A stretch of DNA of 64,000 nt from contig NZ_JBEPMX010000004.1 in the NCBI RefSeq assembly GCF_040545925.1, forward strand, positions 117,942 through 181,941, given 5' to 3'. Below are positions 8,330-17,206 of this stretch, one piece after another; position 1 is the stretch's first letter, and the number at the start of each line of letters is the position of its first letter. Source of the stretch: Alkalibacillus flavidus. Its GTDB lineage: Bacteria; Bacillota; Bacilli; Bacillales; Alkalibacillaceae. The position numbers and the translations under genes were made by a program. The notes under the pieces are model-generated. The model worked only from the letters and a program-made list of their open reading frames with translations. It had not been told where the DNA came from and made no database searches.

Positions 8330-9460
8330 ATTAATGTGTGTGCCCCGACAATATACGGCATGAATTGTCATCTGCTCATCAACTAATAACAGATCGGCAT
8401 CTTTACCTGCTGCTAGACTCCCTTTACGGTCCCAAACGCCGTACTGTTTGGCAGGATTAACGGCTGTCATTTGGATAATGTCACGGATTGTCGCACCGCA
8501 AACCCGCATCATGCGCCGTGCCGCTTCATCCATTGTCAACACGCTGCCAGCTAACGTTCCATCACTTAGCGTCGCCTGTCCGTTAACGACTGTTACATCG
8601 TTCCTGCCTAATTTGTATGTGCCCGATTCAAGACCTTTTGCTCGAATACTATCGGTGATTAACATTAATCGGTTAGGCCCTATCATTTGATAGAGCAACT
8701 TCAACATTGGATCTGCAACATGAATCCCATCCGCAATGAGTTCACATACCAAATCATCGAATAACACGGCCGCTCCAACAGCCCCCATATCACGATGATG
8801 AATGCCTGTCATCGCGTTACATAAATGGGTTAATTGACTTAATCCGTGAGTTCGTGCCCAGCGAATGTCATTATAATCCGCTTCTGTATGTCCCGCCGAC
8901 ACAACGACCGAATGTTGATGTAACAGATGCATTAACGCATGAGCACCACCCAACTCTGGCGCTACAGTCATTGCCTTCACTACCCCTGACTCCAACCATT
9001 TTTCAGTTAAAGCCTTGTCTGGTTCTAATATGTATTCAGCAGGTTGCGCACCACTTTTATCTTTATTAATAAAAGGTCCCTCAACATGTGCACCTAAAAC
9101 TTCCGCTTGGCCGAACCCACTTGAAAACGTCGCTATGTTATGTAAACTATCGTCAATTGCTGCGCGATGTGCTGTTAATGTCGTTGGCAAAAATGACGTC
9201 GTTCCCTCAAATGGCAACGCACGTGCTATTTCACGCAGCGCCTCTTCTGATCCATCCATCACGTCATAACCTATAGCACCATGAATATGCGTGTCGATAA
9301 AACCAGGAATCGCGATTAATCCACGCCCATCTACCGCACGTTGATCAGCAATTGGCTCACGTGATACAGCTTGAATCACGCCATCTTCAATCGTAATCGA
9401 ACCGGATAGCCAAACTTTATCTTCTAAATAAAGCGTGACATTATTGATGACTTCATTCAT
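8324..9460 (-). CDS. nagA: N-acetylglucosamine-6-phosphate deacetylase
   Basis: A 378-residue amidohydrolase that removes acetate from GlcNAc-6-P in amino sugar catabolism and cell wall recycling. Family marks: GFIDTHIHGAIGYDVMDGS near residue 51 (metal-binding HxH), HVEGPFINKDKSGAQ near 124 (metal-binding Glu), GHTEADY near 191, QLTHLCNAMTGIHHRDMG near 209, and the catalytic Asp in LITDSIRAKG near 270. The start at 9460 is chosen because AAAGGGG precedes it; the open frame runs on upstream without a site. No nagB or nagR is in this window. It is divergent from the sugar-ABC ATPase at 9576. Confidence 0.92.
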   Translation of the reverse strand: MNEVINNVTLYLEDKVWLSGSITIEDGVIQAVSREPIADQRAVDGRGLIAIPGFIDTHIHGAIGYDVMDGSEEALREIARALPFEGTTSFLPTTLTAHRAAIDDSLHNIATFSSGFGQAEVLGAHVEGPFINKDKSGAQPAEYILEPDKALTEKWLESGVVKAMTVAPELGGAHALMHLLHQHSVVVSAGHTEADYNDIRWARTHGLSQLTHLCNAMTGIHHRDMGAVGAAVLFDDLVCELIADGIHVADPMLKLLYQMIGPNRLMLITDSIRAKGLESGTYKLGRNDVTVVNGQATLSDGTLAGSVLTMDEAARRMMRVCGATIRDIIQMTAVNPAKQYGVWDRKGSLAAGKDADLLLVDEQMTIHAVYCRGTHINL

Positions 9461-9529
9461 GTCGTAAACCCCTTTAAGCAATCTGCACATCCACCCCACC
9501 ACAATCATGTGCACCTTGCCCATTCTTTA

Positions 9530-9543
9530 TGAAAGCGTTTTAT
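9530..9543 (+). promoter_or_regulatory. Candidate cre site in the promoter of the ABC ATPase
   Basis: TGAAAGCGTTTTAT matches the cre consensus TGWAANCGNTNWCA at 12 of 14 positions. It sits just before TATTATACAAT, a likely -10 region, so CcpA binding here would block transcription. It lies in the divergent interval with nagA and could serve both genes. Confidence 0.5.
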
Positions 9544-9575
9544 TATACAATAGACTTATAGAAAGGATGAGTCAA

Positions 9576-10673
9576 ATGGCAGATTTAAAGTTACATAATA
9601 TTAATAAGTATTACGAAAAAGATGTCCACGCAGTTAAGGATTTTAATTTAGATATTGATGACAAAGAGTTCGTCGTCTTCGTCGGCCCGTCAGGTTGTGG
9701 TAAGTCGACAACGCTTCGAATGATTGCTGGTCTTGAAGATATTACAGAAGGCGATCTCATAATTGATGATGACCGAGTAAACGATGTCCCACCGAAAAAC
9801 CGTGACATCGCAATGGTTTTCCAAAACTACGCCCTCTATCCGCATATGACGGTGTACGACAACATCGCATTCGGCTTAAAACTGCGTAAATTCAAAAAAG
9901 ATGTCATTAAAGAAAAAGTCCATGAAGCCGCGCGCATTCTCGGCCTAGAAGATTACTTAGACCGTAAACCAAAAGCTCTATCAGGTGGTCAACGTCAACG
10001 TGTCGCACTCGGCCGCGCGATTGTCCGTGATGCGAAGGTATTTTTAATGGACGAACCGCTATCTAACTTAGACGCAAAATTACGTGTCCAAATGCGTACA
10101 GAAATTCAAAAACTACACCAACGCTTACAAACAACAACAATATATGTCACACACGACCAAACTGAAGCGATGACGATGGCAACGCGCCTCGTCGTTATGA
10201 AAGATGGTGTCGTCCAACAAGTCGGTACACCGAAAGAAGTTTTCGATTACCCTGACAATATTTTCGTCGGTGGCTTCATCGGGTCACCGTCAATGAACTT
10301 CTTTAACGGAAAACTTGAAGACGGAGCTTTTAAAATTGGTGAAACATCAATCGAGATCCCAGAAGGTCGCATGAAGCCTTTACGAGACAAAGGATATGTA
10401 GGAAAAGATATGGTGCTAGGCGTGCGTCCAGAAGAATTGCATGACGAGCCAGTCTTTATTGAACACTCACCTGGCTCTGCATTCAATACCCATGTTGAAG
10501 TCGCTGAACTGATGGGGTCTGAAACATATCTCTATTCAAAACTCGACGACCAAGAATTCATCGCCCGTGTCGATGCTCGTTCCGAAGTCAATGCTGGCGA
10601 CGACGTCAAATTGGCAATCGATATGAATAAGGTTCATTTCTTTGATGCTGAGACGGAAGAGAGAATTAAATAA
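9576..10673 (+). CDS. Multi-sugar ABC transporter ATPase, MsmX/UgpC type
   Basis: A 365-residue cytoplasmic ATPase that energises carbohydrate ABC importers. It has Walker A GPSGCGKST (residues 37-45), Q-loop FQNYALYP near 82, signature LSGGQRQR near 135, Walker B VFLMDEPLSNLD near 153 and the H-loop THD near 190. A C-terminal MalK-type regulatory domain (VLGVRPEEL near 280) follows. No permease or binding protein genes are adjacent, so like MsmX of B. subtilis it may be a shared ATPase for several sugar importers. ATG with GAAAGGATG upstream. A cre-like site overlaps the promoter. The next element is a strong hairpin terminator. Confidence 0.9.
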   Translation: MADLKLHNINKYYEKDVHAVKDFNLDIDDKEFVVFVGPSGCGKSTTLRMIAGLEDITEGDLIIDDDRVNDVPPKNRDIAMVFQNYALYPHMTVYDNIAFGLKLRKFKKDVIKEKVHEAARILGLEDYLDRKPKALSGGQRQRVALGRAIVRDAKVFLMDEPLSNLDAKLRVQMRTEIQKLHQRLQTTTIYVTHDQTEAMTMATRLVVMKDGVVQQVGTPKEVFDYPDNIFVGGFIGSPSMNFFNGKLEDGAFKIGETSIEIPEGRMKPLRDKGYVGKDMVLGVRPEELHDEPVFIEHSPGSAFNTHVEVAELMGSETYLYSKLDDQEFIARVDARSEVNAGDDVKLAIDMNKVHFFDAETEERIK

Positions 10674-10704
10674 TAGCATTTCTAAAAACACAAAACAATT
10701 TCTT

Positions 10705-10755
10705 GAACGAAACCCCGAAAGAACTTTTATTTAAAGATCTTTCGGGGTTTCGTTC
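10705..10755. terminator. Strong hairpin after the ABC ATPase
   Basis: An 18-bp perfect stem GAACGAAACCCCGAAAGA with its complement, loop of about 15 bases. The T-rich tail is weak on both strands. It lies between convergent genes and probably ends both transcripts. Confidence 0.7.
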
Positions 10756-10762
10756 GAATCAT

Positions 10763-11476
10763 TCATGCAGTATCTTTAAAAATACAACTGTTTAATTTTG
10801 TACGATACTCGTAGCCCTTCTTATCAAAATTTACTGTTGCGGTCAATTTAACTTTCACCCACCATTGAGGTGTATAATATGAACGAACCTTTTTAACCTC
10901 TAATACAACGTTTTCATTATTCTTTAGAAGAGAGTGGACCGCTTGGGCATAAATTCCTGGTACATAACCTATAAAAAGTCCTTCAGTGTTCATAATTCGA
11001 ACAGCATATTGATCAAAAGAGTTATCTTCATCTACTTCTGGAACTAATTGATCACCAGGTTTTAAGAATTCTGACCAGTTTTCAGGTAGTTTGTTATTAT
11101 GACGCATTCCATTAATATAAAAATTTGAATGTAATATGTCTTCATGTAATCGTAGAGGCTCTTCGAATGAATATGGATCACCTGACAAAACACCTCGCGT
11201 TTCACGTAACACATCCATACGATCAGCATCTTCTGATAAAGACAATTCTTCTAATATTTCTTCAAAACCAATTCGCGTATGATCAGGAATACGTCGATTA
11301 AATGTTGTGAAAAGTTTTTCTGATTCATACGTTTTATTTAGATTAGGGAAGGCTGGGTGTAGACGATAACCCTGACGTATCGCTTCATGTACATTACGAG
11401 GCGATTCACTTTTATGACTATATTCAAATGTATATCTCTCACCATGATACGTGAGTGTACCAATGTGGTAATACAA
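10763..11476 (-). CDS. HIRAN-domain protein with HipA-like N-terminus (start probably lost)
   Basis: A 237-residue frame from a TTG. The N-terminus (HIGTLTYHGERYTFEYS, residues 4-20) resembles the N-terminal domain that pairs with HipA kinases. Residues ~120-185 form a HIRAN domain: a GMRHNN start, LKPGDQL, a DNSFDQYAVRIMN core and GYVPG. The TTG lacks a good ribosome binding site. The frame stays open upstream to 11527, where AAGGGTGGG is followed at normal spacing by ATA AAT CAA; reading ATA as a mutated ATG gives a natural N-terminus (xNQVKSLLLVWQNSKDN). So the original start is probably 11527 and has been lost. It follows a broken HipA-like kinase in the same orientation; HIRAN/HipA pairs are known toxin-antitoxin-like modules. 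Confidence 0.65.
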   Translation of the reverse strand: MYYHIGTLTYHGERYTFEYSHKSESPRNVHEAIRQGYRLHPAFPNLNKTYESEKLFTTFNRRIPDHTRIGFEEILEELSLSEDADRMDVLRETRGVLSGDPYSFEEPLRLHEDILHSNFYINGMRHNNKLPENWSEFLKPGDQLVPEVDEDNSFDQYAVRIMNTEGLFIGYVPGIYAQAVHSLLKNNENVVLEVKKVRSYYTPQWWVKVKLTATVNFDKKGYEYRTKLNSCIFKDTA

Positions 11477-11588
11477 ATTATCTTTTGAATTTTGCCAAAC
11501 TAATAATAGTGATTTAACTTGATTTATGAAAACCCACCCTTTTTATAAGTAAGTAACATCTGATTTAATCTGAATTCAATTAACTAGA

Positions 11589-12403
11589 CTATAAATTTCT
11601 TTCATCTGTAATTAACAGGAAATTCTCTAAGAAACTTTTCAACTCGAGTATATCTATATTTTGTGCTATATGAAAAAATTCATCACATTCTTTTCTATAA
11701 TTTAGTATTAAATATTTTAATACTGTCTTTGCTTTTATTCTTGGGGTTTCTCTGTTATCTAAGCTTATTTTCATTTTTGAATTCTTATAAAATTTATTCA
11801 TTTTGGCTTTATAATTCATTTGTTCTATTATTTGAGACTCTGGAAGTTGCCATCCAAGCGAAGCTCCATTATCATATAACGGACCAAACATTTCATCTCA
11901 ATTTATATAAAGAACTTGCCAATTATGCCCATGACGATCTTGATTGGCAATCAAAATATCAAACAAATTCATGAATACAAAATCTTTTACAATCTTGTCA
12001 AATAAAGAAAAATTTTCAAACAATGAAAAAAGTCGTTGCATCAGTTCTTCATTTTAAGGTCACTACTAACTAAATTTTCATATTCATCCCCAAATTCTGC
12101 ACTCAATAAAGAGGCCGCTGTGTCACCATGTTCTGCATTCAATTGAAAACGAAAATGCTTCATCAAACATGTTCTTCTATTTTTATAATAAGCAATTTCT
12201 GCATCAACTACTTTTATACCTAATAATTGAGCCACTTTAGCCGCGATGACTTCATTAACATCCTCCCAATTAGTTCGATTCCCATCAAAATCCCTAGGAA
12301 ATTTCATAACATAATGTTCATTACTAGGTGATAAAATTTCGTACTTTTCTAAAGTACTATTCTCTCCAAAGTTTGTAACTGGCCAACTTGAAATATCTTT
12401 CAT
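11589..12403 (-). pseudogene. HipA-like serine/threonine kinase, broken
   Basis: Three open pieces on the minus strand together make one HipA-like kinase. The first (12403-12041) has the ATP-site lysine in YVMKFP and the NEVIAAKVAQLLGI helix. At an A-run near 12051-12054 the frame shifts (one A appears lost) and continues as EELMQRLFSLFENF, then the catalytic motif NQDRHGHNW (HipA NxDRHxxN). An in-frame TGA at about 11900 follows, and the frame resumes with MFGPLYDNGASLGWQL, the Mg-binding DNG region. So all catalytic motifs remain but one frameshift and one stop break the gene. The downstream HIRAN gene also seems to have lost its start. A homopolymer sequencing error could explain the frameshift, but not the stop. 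Confidence 0.75.
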
Positions 12404-12571
12404 TAAATTACCTCTTTGCTAAAAGATACTTTTCAAACCTAATATCATCGATCTCATTTCCCAAAAAGTTATTTATCAAACTTTTCAGACTAATCACTAT
12501 CTCAAAACATATTATGTCGTTATAATAGAATATAGATGACATATAATCTACTAAAAAGGGGCGATTATACG

Positions 12572-14320
12572 ATGGCTGAAATGTCCGGTGGCGAAGTCGT
12601 TGCGAAAATGTTAAGTCAGGAAAATATTGAAACCGTTTTCGGGATTATTGATGGGACGTATTTTGGGTTTTATTCGAGCTTAGAACCGAATGGGATGCAA
12701 CTCATAACGCCGCGGCATGAAACGAGTGCGGCGCACATGGCTGGTGCTTACGCGCGTTCGACGGGTCAATTAGGCGTTTGTATGGCGAGTAATGGGCCGG
12801 GTGTTGCGAATATATTACCGGGTCTCGTCGTTGAACAAGCTGAAGGCAATCGTGTGCTAGTCATTACGAGTTCCCGTCGGACGGGCATTATGTATCCTGA
12901 TCGTGGTGGGACGTATCAATACTTTAATCAAACAGGAGCGATTAAGCAAATCGCGAAATGGAGTGAAGCGGTGCCGTCATTTGACCGTATTCCAGAACTC
13001 ATGCGGACAGCGTTAAGACAGTGTTACGATGGACGCCCGGGCGTCGTTCACCTTGACATTCCAGAAAATATTTTAAATGGTAAATTCAAATCTGATCTCA
13101 CTTTCCAACAACCATCTCAATATCGATTACTTAACCATCCTTCGCCTACCAATGCACAAGTCGAACAAGCTTCTCAATTAATTACCAAAGCTAAATTCCC
13201 TATCATTCACGCTGGTAGTGGCGTCATTCATGCTCAAGCTTATGACGAATTAGAACAAGTCGCGAAACAACTACAAACAATGGTGACAACGAGTTGGGCT
13301 GGTCGCGGGGCAATTCGCGAAAACAGCCCGCTGACGATGCCGATGATTCATATTGAAACGAATAATCAAATCAGGCGTGAAGCGGACCTCGTGCTCGTTC
13401 TTGGTTCACGTGTCGGCGAAACAGACTGGTGGGGGAAAGCGCCGTATTGGGATGCGGATCAAGATGTGATTCAAGTCGATATCGATCCGTCTATGATTGG
13501 TATGAACAAACCGATAACGATGGGCATTCAAAGCGATATTAAACACTTTTTAAATAAACTATCAGATGAATTACCGCATCATATCAAACCGAAAACGATT
13601 AAAAAACGCCAATCCACGATCAAGAAATATGTAGAAGAGCGCAAAAAATACCGTCGAAAACTGAATGAAAAGCTAGACGACCTCAATAGTCCGATGAACC
13701 CAGCACATGTCGCCGCGATGGCTCAAGACGTTTTTTCTCGCAACGTACCGGTTATTGCTGATGGTGGCAATACAGCGATTTGGTCGAACTTTTTCACATC
13801 AATTGAAAAACAAGGCGGGTTGTTTTCCACCTTTAAGTTCGGCATGCTCGGCGCTGGGGTTGCCCAGGCATTAGGCGTTGCTGCTGCGAACCCCGATGAA
13901 CCTGTCCTTTGCGTGATCGGCGACGGGGCGATGGGCTTCCATCCGCAAGAAATCGAAACAGCCGTGCGAAACGACTTAAACGTGATTTATCTCGTCGTTT
14001 GCGATAAACAATGGGGTATGGTGAAAATTAATCAAAATATTGCGCTTCGTCCGGTGAAAACGATCGTCAAAAAATCGCTTGATGACGGCGAAAATATCAA
14101 TGCTGATTTAGGCGATATCGCTTTTGACCAGCTTGCGAAAAGTATGGGAGCTCATGGCGAACGCGTGTCTGATCCTTATCAGTTACGCGAAGCACTCGTC
14201 CGCGCGAAAGGCCACCGTGGCTGTACCGTGATTCATTGCGATGTCGATCCAGTCAAACACATGTGGGCACCGGGGTTAAAATATTTTAAAGACATGCATG
14301 ACGAACCAAAGGGGAAATAA
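12572..14320 (+). CDS. Thiamine-diphosphate enzyme, acetolactate synthase-like
   Basis: A 582-residue three-domain ThDP enzyme. Glu50 in TPRHETSAAHMAGAYAR is the family's ThDP-activating Glu; a central Rossmann-like domain carries FPIIHAGSGV near 208; the C-terminal ThDP/Mg motif starts at GDGAMGFHPQEIETA near residue 450 and runs to NVIYLVVCD. It is not a typical IlvB: no FAD-loop features can be seen with certainty and no ilvN follows, so a benzoylformate-decarboxylase- or oxo-acid-decarboxylase-like role is equally possible. AAAAGGGG lies 9 bases before the ATG. It heads an operon with a BASS-type symporter (3 bases on) and an SDR epimerase, which suggests uptake and cleavage of an organic acid; this is inference. 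Confidence 0.8.
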   Translation: MAEMSGGEVVAKMLSQENIETVFGIIDGTYFGFYSSLEPNGMQLITPRHETSAAHMAGAYARSTGQLGVCMASNGPGVANILPGLVVEQAEGNRVLVITSSRRTGIMYPDRGGTYQYFNQTGAIKQIAKWSEAVPSFDRIPELMRTALRQCYDGRPGVVHLDIPENILNGKFKSDLTFQQPSQYRLLNHPSPTNAQVEQASQLITKAKFPIIHAGSGVIHAQAYDELEQVAKQLQTMVTTSWAGRGAIRENSPLTMPMIHIETNNQIRREADLVLVLGSRVGETDWWGKAPYWDADQDVIQVDIDPSMIGMNKPITMGIQSDIKHFLNKLSDELPHHIKPKTIKKRQSTIKKYVEERKKYRRKLNEKLDDLNSPMNPAHVAAMAQDVFSRNVPVIADGGNTAIWSNFFTSIEKQGGLFSTFKFGMLGAGVAQALGVAAANPDEPVLCVIGDGAMGFHPQEIETAVRNDLNVIYLVVCDKQWGMVKINQNIALRPVKTIVKKSLDDGENINADLGDIAFDQLAKSMGAHGERVSDPYQLREALVRAKGHRGCTVIHCDVDPVKHMWAPGLKYFKDMHDEPKGK

Positions 14321-14323
14321 CCT

Positions 14324-15244
14324 ATGGGCATTGATGAGGTTCAATTAAACTTCAATGAATCGACCTTGCTTCTCATGAATATTTTAATCGGTTTTATTAT
14401 GTTTGGCGTCGCTCTTGATTTAAAAGTAAATGATTTTAAACGAACGCTTAAAACACCGAAACCGTTTCTTATCGGCTTAACAGCACAATTTTTATTATTA
14501 CCGGCTGTGACGTTTGGTCTTGTGATGATGTTACAACCACAGCCGAGTATTGCGCTTGGTATGTTTCTCGTGGCGGCTTGCCCTGGGGGTAATTTGTCTA
14601 ACTTTCTCGCTCACCTCGGCAAAGGGCGTACGACGTTGTCCATTAGTATGTCGGCCGTCTCAACGTTATTCGCGATTATCATGACACCGTTAAACACACT
14701 TCTATGGGGGTCACTCTATGGACCGACAAATGATTTATTACGCTCGTTCATGATTAGCCCCGCTGATTTGTTTATGACCGTTGTGATTTTATTGGCGATC
14801 CCGCTAAGCGTCGGCATGGTTGTGAATTACCGCTTCCCATCTTGGTCGCAAAAAGCAAGCAAATGGATGAGGCGCTTTTCGATTGTGTTTTTTATTTTGT
14901 TTGTCCTTGGGGCATTAATGAACAACTTCGGCTATTTTATTGATTTTGTTGGTATGGTCGTGGTCGCCGTCTTTTTACACAATGCACTCGCGATTACATT
15001 AGGCTACGTCTCAGCACGATCATTCGGTTTACCCGAACGTGACAGGCGTGCGATTGCGATCGAAATCGGGATTCAAAACTCGGGGCTCGGTTTAATTTTA
15101 GTCTTTAACTTTTTCGGCGGACTCGGTGGCATGGCGATTGTCGCTGCCTGGTGGTCGATTTGGCATATTATTGCCGGGCTTACACTGGCCACATTTTGGT
15201 CGCGCAAGCCGCCGATCGATGAAAGTTTAGGTGATGCGGCATGA
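14324..15244 (+). CDS. Bile acid:sodium symporter (BASS) family transporter
   Basis: A 306-residue protein with about nine to ten membrane helices. The family core FMFGVALDLK near residue 27 and ACPGGNLSNFLAHLGKG near 85 are typical of BASS carriers, as is the second crossover region EIGIQNSGLGLIL near 248. Bacterial members move organic anions such as 2-oxo acids or pantoate with Na+. It lies 3 bases after the ThDP enzyme and overlaps the next gene by 4 bases (ATGA), so all three are likely co-translated. The substrate may be the acid used by the ThDP enzyme. Confidence 0.85.
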   Translation: MGIDEVQLNFNESTLLLMNILIGFIMFGVALDLKVNDFKRTLKTPKPFLIGLTAQFLLLPAVTFGLVMMLQPQPSIALGMFLVAACPGGNLSNFLAHLGKGRTTLSISMSAVSTLFAIIMTPLNTLLWGSLYGPTNDLLRSFMISPADLFMTVVILLAIPLSVGMVVNYRFPSWSQKASKWMRRFSIVFFILFVLGALMNNFGYFIDFVGMVVVAVFLHNALAITLGYVSARSFGLPERDRRAIAIEIGIQNSGLGLILVFNFFGGLGGMAIVAAWWSIWHIIAGLTLATFWSRKPPIDESLGDAA

Positions 15245-16173
15245 ATGTGTTGATCACAGGTGCGATGGGCTATATCGGTCAGCAAATCGTGACAGAACTC
15301 ATGCGCAGGAATGAAACAAGTGAACGACCGTGGCATATCGTCGCAACGGATATTAAATCTGAACCGACACTGACTTTGACTGACGATGTCACTTATATCC
15401 CGTTAGACATACGCTCACCCGAATTATCAAGTGTCATAGCACATCATACCATTGATGTTGTCATTCATTTAGCGACAATCGTCACGCCTAGTAAAACGAG
15501 GGATCGTGATTTTGAATATTCCGTTGATGTGGAAGGGACACATAACTTACTTCAAGCGTGCATCACTAACCACGTTAAGCGCATTATTGTGTCATCGAGT
15601 GGTGCTGCATACGGCTATCACCCAGATAACGCTGACTGGATCGCCGAAGATCATCCACTCCGCGGGAACGAAGCTTTTACCTACGCTTACCATAAACGTC
15701 TCGTTGAGCAAATGTTAGCAGACTATCGCGAGCATCACCCTGACTTAGAGCAAATTGTCTTTCGCATCGGGACGATTTTAGGCGACAACGTGAATAATCA
15801 AATTACTGATTTGTTTAAAAAACCTCGCCTCTTAGGTGTGAAAGGGTCCAATAGTCCATTTGTCTTTATTTGGGACAAAGATGTGGTGACGTGTTGTATT
15901 CGCGCGATTGATTCAGACGTGACCGGCGTTTATAACCTCGCTGGGGATGGTGCGGTCACGATTGATGATATTGGGGACATATTAAATAAAGGCGTTGTCC
16001 GGTTACCCAGCAGATTATTTAAAAATACATTATGGTTGTTGAGCTTTTTCCGCCTCACACAATACGGGCCAGAACAACTTGATTTTTTTAACATACCGAC
16101 CCGTGTTAGACAATACAAAATTGAAAGAAGCGTTCGGATTCACACCGACTTATACGTCACTCGACGTGTTTAA
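15241..16173 (+). CDS. NAD(P)-dependent epimerase/dehydratase (extended SDR), C-terminus frameshifted
   Basis: A 310-residue extended SDR with an N-terminal GAMGYIGQQI nucleotide-binding loop (residues 7-16), DVVIHLAT near 74, SSSGAAYG near 118 and the catalytic YAYHK near 143-148. The last ~25 residues look wrong (RVRQYKIERSV and on). In the +1 frame from about 16102 the sequence reads LDNTKLKEAFGFTPTYTSLD followed by VFKHYAARHDL and a stop at 16201, the usual C-terminus of this family. So a one-base loss near 16100-16105 changed the end. The catalytic part is intact, so it may still function. Substrate unknown; last gene of the ThDP/BASS operon. Confidence 0.8.
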   Translation: MNVLITGAMGYIGQQIVTELMRRNETSERPWHIVATDIKSEPTLTLTDDVTYIPLDIRSPELSSVIAHHTIDVVIHLATIVTPSKTRDRDFEYSVDVEGTHNLLQACITNHVKRIIVSSSGAAYGYHPDNADWIAEDHPLRGNEAFTYAYHKRLVEQMLADYREHHPDLEQIVFRIGTILGDNVNNQITDLFKKPRLLGVKGSNSPFVFIWDKDVVTCCIRAIDSDVTGVYNLAGDGAVTIDDIGDILNKGVVRLPSRLFKNTLWLLSFFRLTQYGPEQLDFFNIPTRVRQYKIERSVRIHTDLYVTRRV

Positions 16174-16207
16174 ACATTATGCTGCTCGTCACGACCTCTA
16201 ATATAAA

Positions 16208-16240
16208 CAAAGCCATCGTCATGTCCAGACGATGGCTTTG
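16208..16240. terminator. Shared terminator between convergent operons
   Basis: Stem CAAAGCCATCGTC/GACGATGGCTTTG with a 7-base loop. On the minus strand it is followed by TTTATAT. It serves the SDR operon and the nucleoside hydrolase operon. Confidence 0.8.
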
Positions 16241-16259
16241 AAAGTCTATCCTATTTCAT

Positions 16260-17195
16260 TTATAGAACTGAGAAAAATAAGTTCACAAACCGTTCGCGTT
16301 CGACGCCGTATAAGACGTGGACATTCGGCTCATGATTCATATTTCGCATGTGGTCCACAACAGTCGCACCCGCTGTTTTGCTTCCACTTGTCTCCATCGT
16401 GACGTAGTAATCATCACCATGAAATAGTGTCGGGTCAATAATGTAAGCGATCGCACACAAGTCGTGTAATCGTAGCACGTCACTATAATACGGTTCTAAA
16501 AACGGTGAGTCACCTTGCGCGCCCATATAATGCGCTAACATGCCGTGCAATTTATCTGTTAAAGGCGTTCCCACCTCTTTTAGTGCATCCACATCTGATT
16601 GATTCAAATAGGCTTTATGCGTGACATCTAACCCGCTCATGATAATCGGCAAACCGCTTTGCATAACGACTTCAGCCGCTTCAGGGTCAACATACATGTT
16701 AAACTCAGCGTGCGGCGTCACATTACCGCCACGCGCAGCGCCACCCATAATCGAGATTTGCTTAATCTTTGCTTTTAATTCTGGATGCGCTAATAAAAGA
16801 GCTCCGACATTCGTCATCGGACCGGTTGCGACTAGAGTTACCGGTTCTTCTGCTCGTTGTAATACATCAACCATGGCTTGAATCGCCGTGCGGTCACTTT
16901 CTTTAATCGTGGCTTCCGGTAATTCTACACCACCTAAACCAGACTCACCGTGAACGTCATCGGCGATCATTAAGTCACGAATAAACGGTTTGTCAGCACC
17001 GCGCGCGATTTCGACATCTTCTCCTATGTAACTGGCAAAACGAAGGGCATTCGTCATCACTTTTTCTTGCGTCTGATTACCTGCACTCGTCGTAATGAGT
17101 TTGACGTCAATATCGTCGTGACGCAAACCGAGAAGCAACATCATCACATCATCAATACCTGGGTCACAATCAATAATTACTGGTGTTTTACTCAT
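16260..17195 (-). CDS. Nucleoside hydrolase, second paralogue
   Basis: A 311-residue member of the inosine-uridine nucleoside hydrolase family. The N-terminal DCDPGIDD (residues 9-16) is the Ca2+ site, with ATGPMTN near 123, ISIMGGAARGG near 148, EFNMYVDPEAA near 164 and LHDLCAIAYIIDP near 243. It is the third gene of a run with an EamA exporter and an FAD oxidase (gaps of 9 and 11 bases). The grouping with an amine/amino-acid oxidase is unusual for a ribohydrolase. GAGGTG precedes the ATG. Confidence 0.9.
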   Translation of the reverse strand: MSKTPVIIDCDPGIDDVMMLLLGLRHDDIDVKLITTSAGNQTQEKVMTNALRFASYIGEDVEIARGADKPFIRDLMIADDVHGESGLGGVELPEATIKESDRTAIQAMVDVLQRAEEPVTLVATGPMTNVGALLLAHPELKAKIKQISIMGGAARGGNVTPHAEFNMYVDPEAAEVVMQSGLPIIMSGLDVTHKAYLNQSDVDALKEVGTPLTDKLHGMLAHYMGAQGDSPFLEPYYSDVLRLHDLCAIAYIIDPTLFHGDDYYVTMETSGSKTAGATVVDHMRNMNHEPNVHVLYGVERERFVNLFFSVL

Positions 17196-17206
17196 GTCAT
17201 CACCTC

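Noticed and set aside
11663..11974. 103-codon plus-strand frame
   Set aside because: It is antisense to the HipA-like kinase relic, whose motifs are clear on the minus strand.
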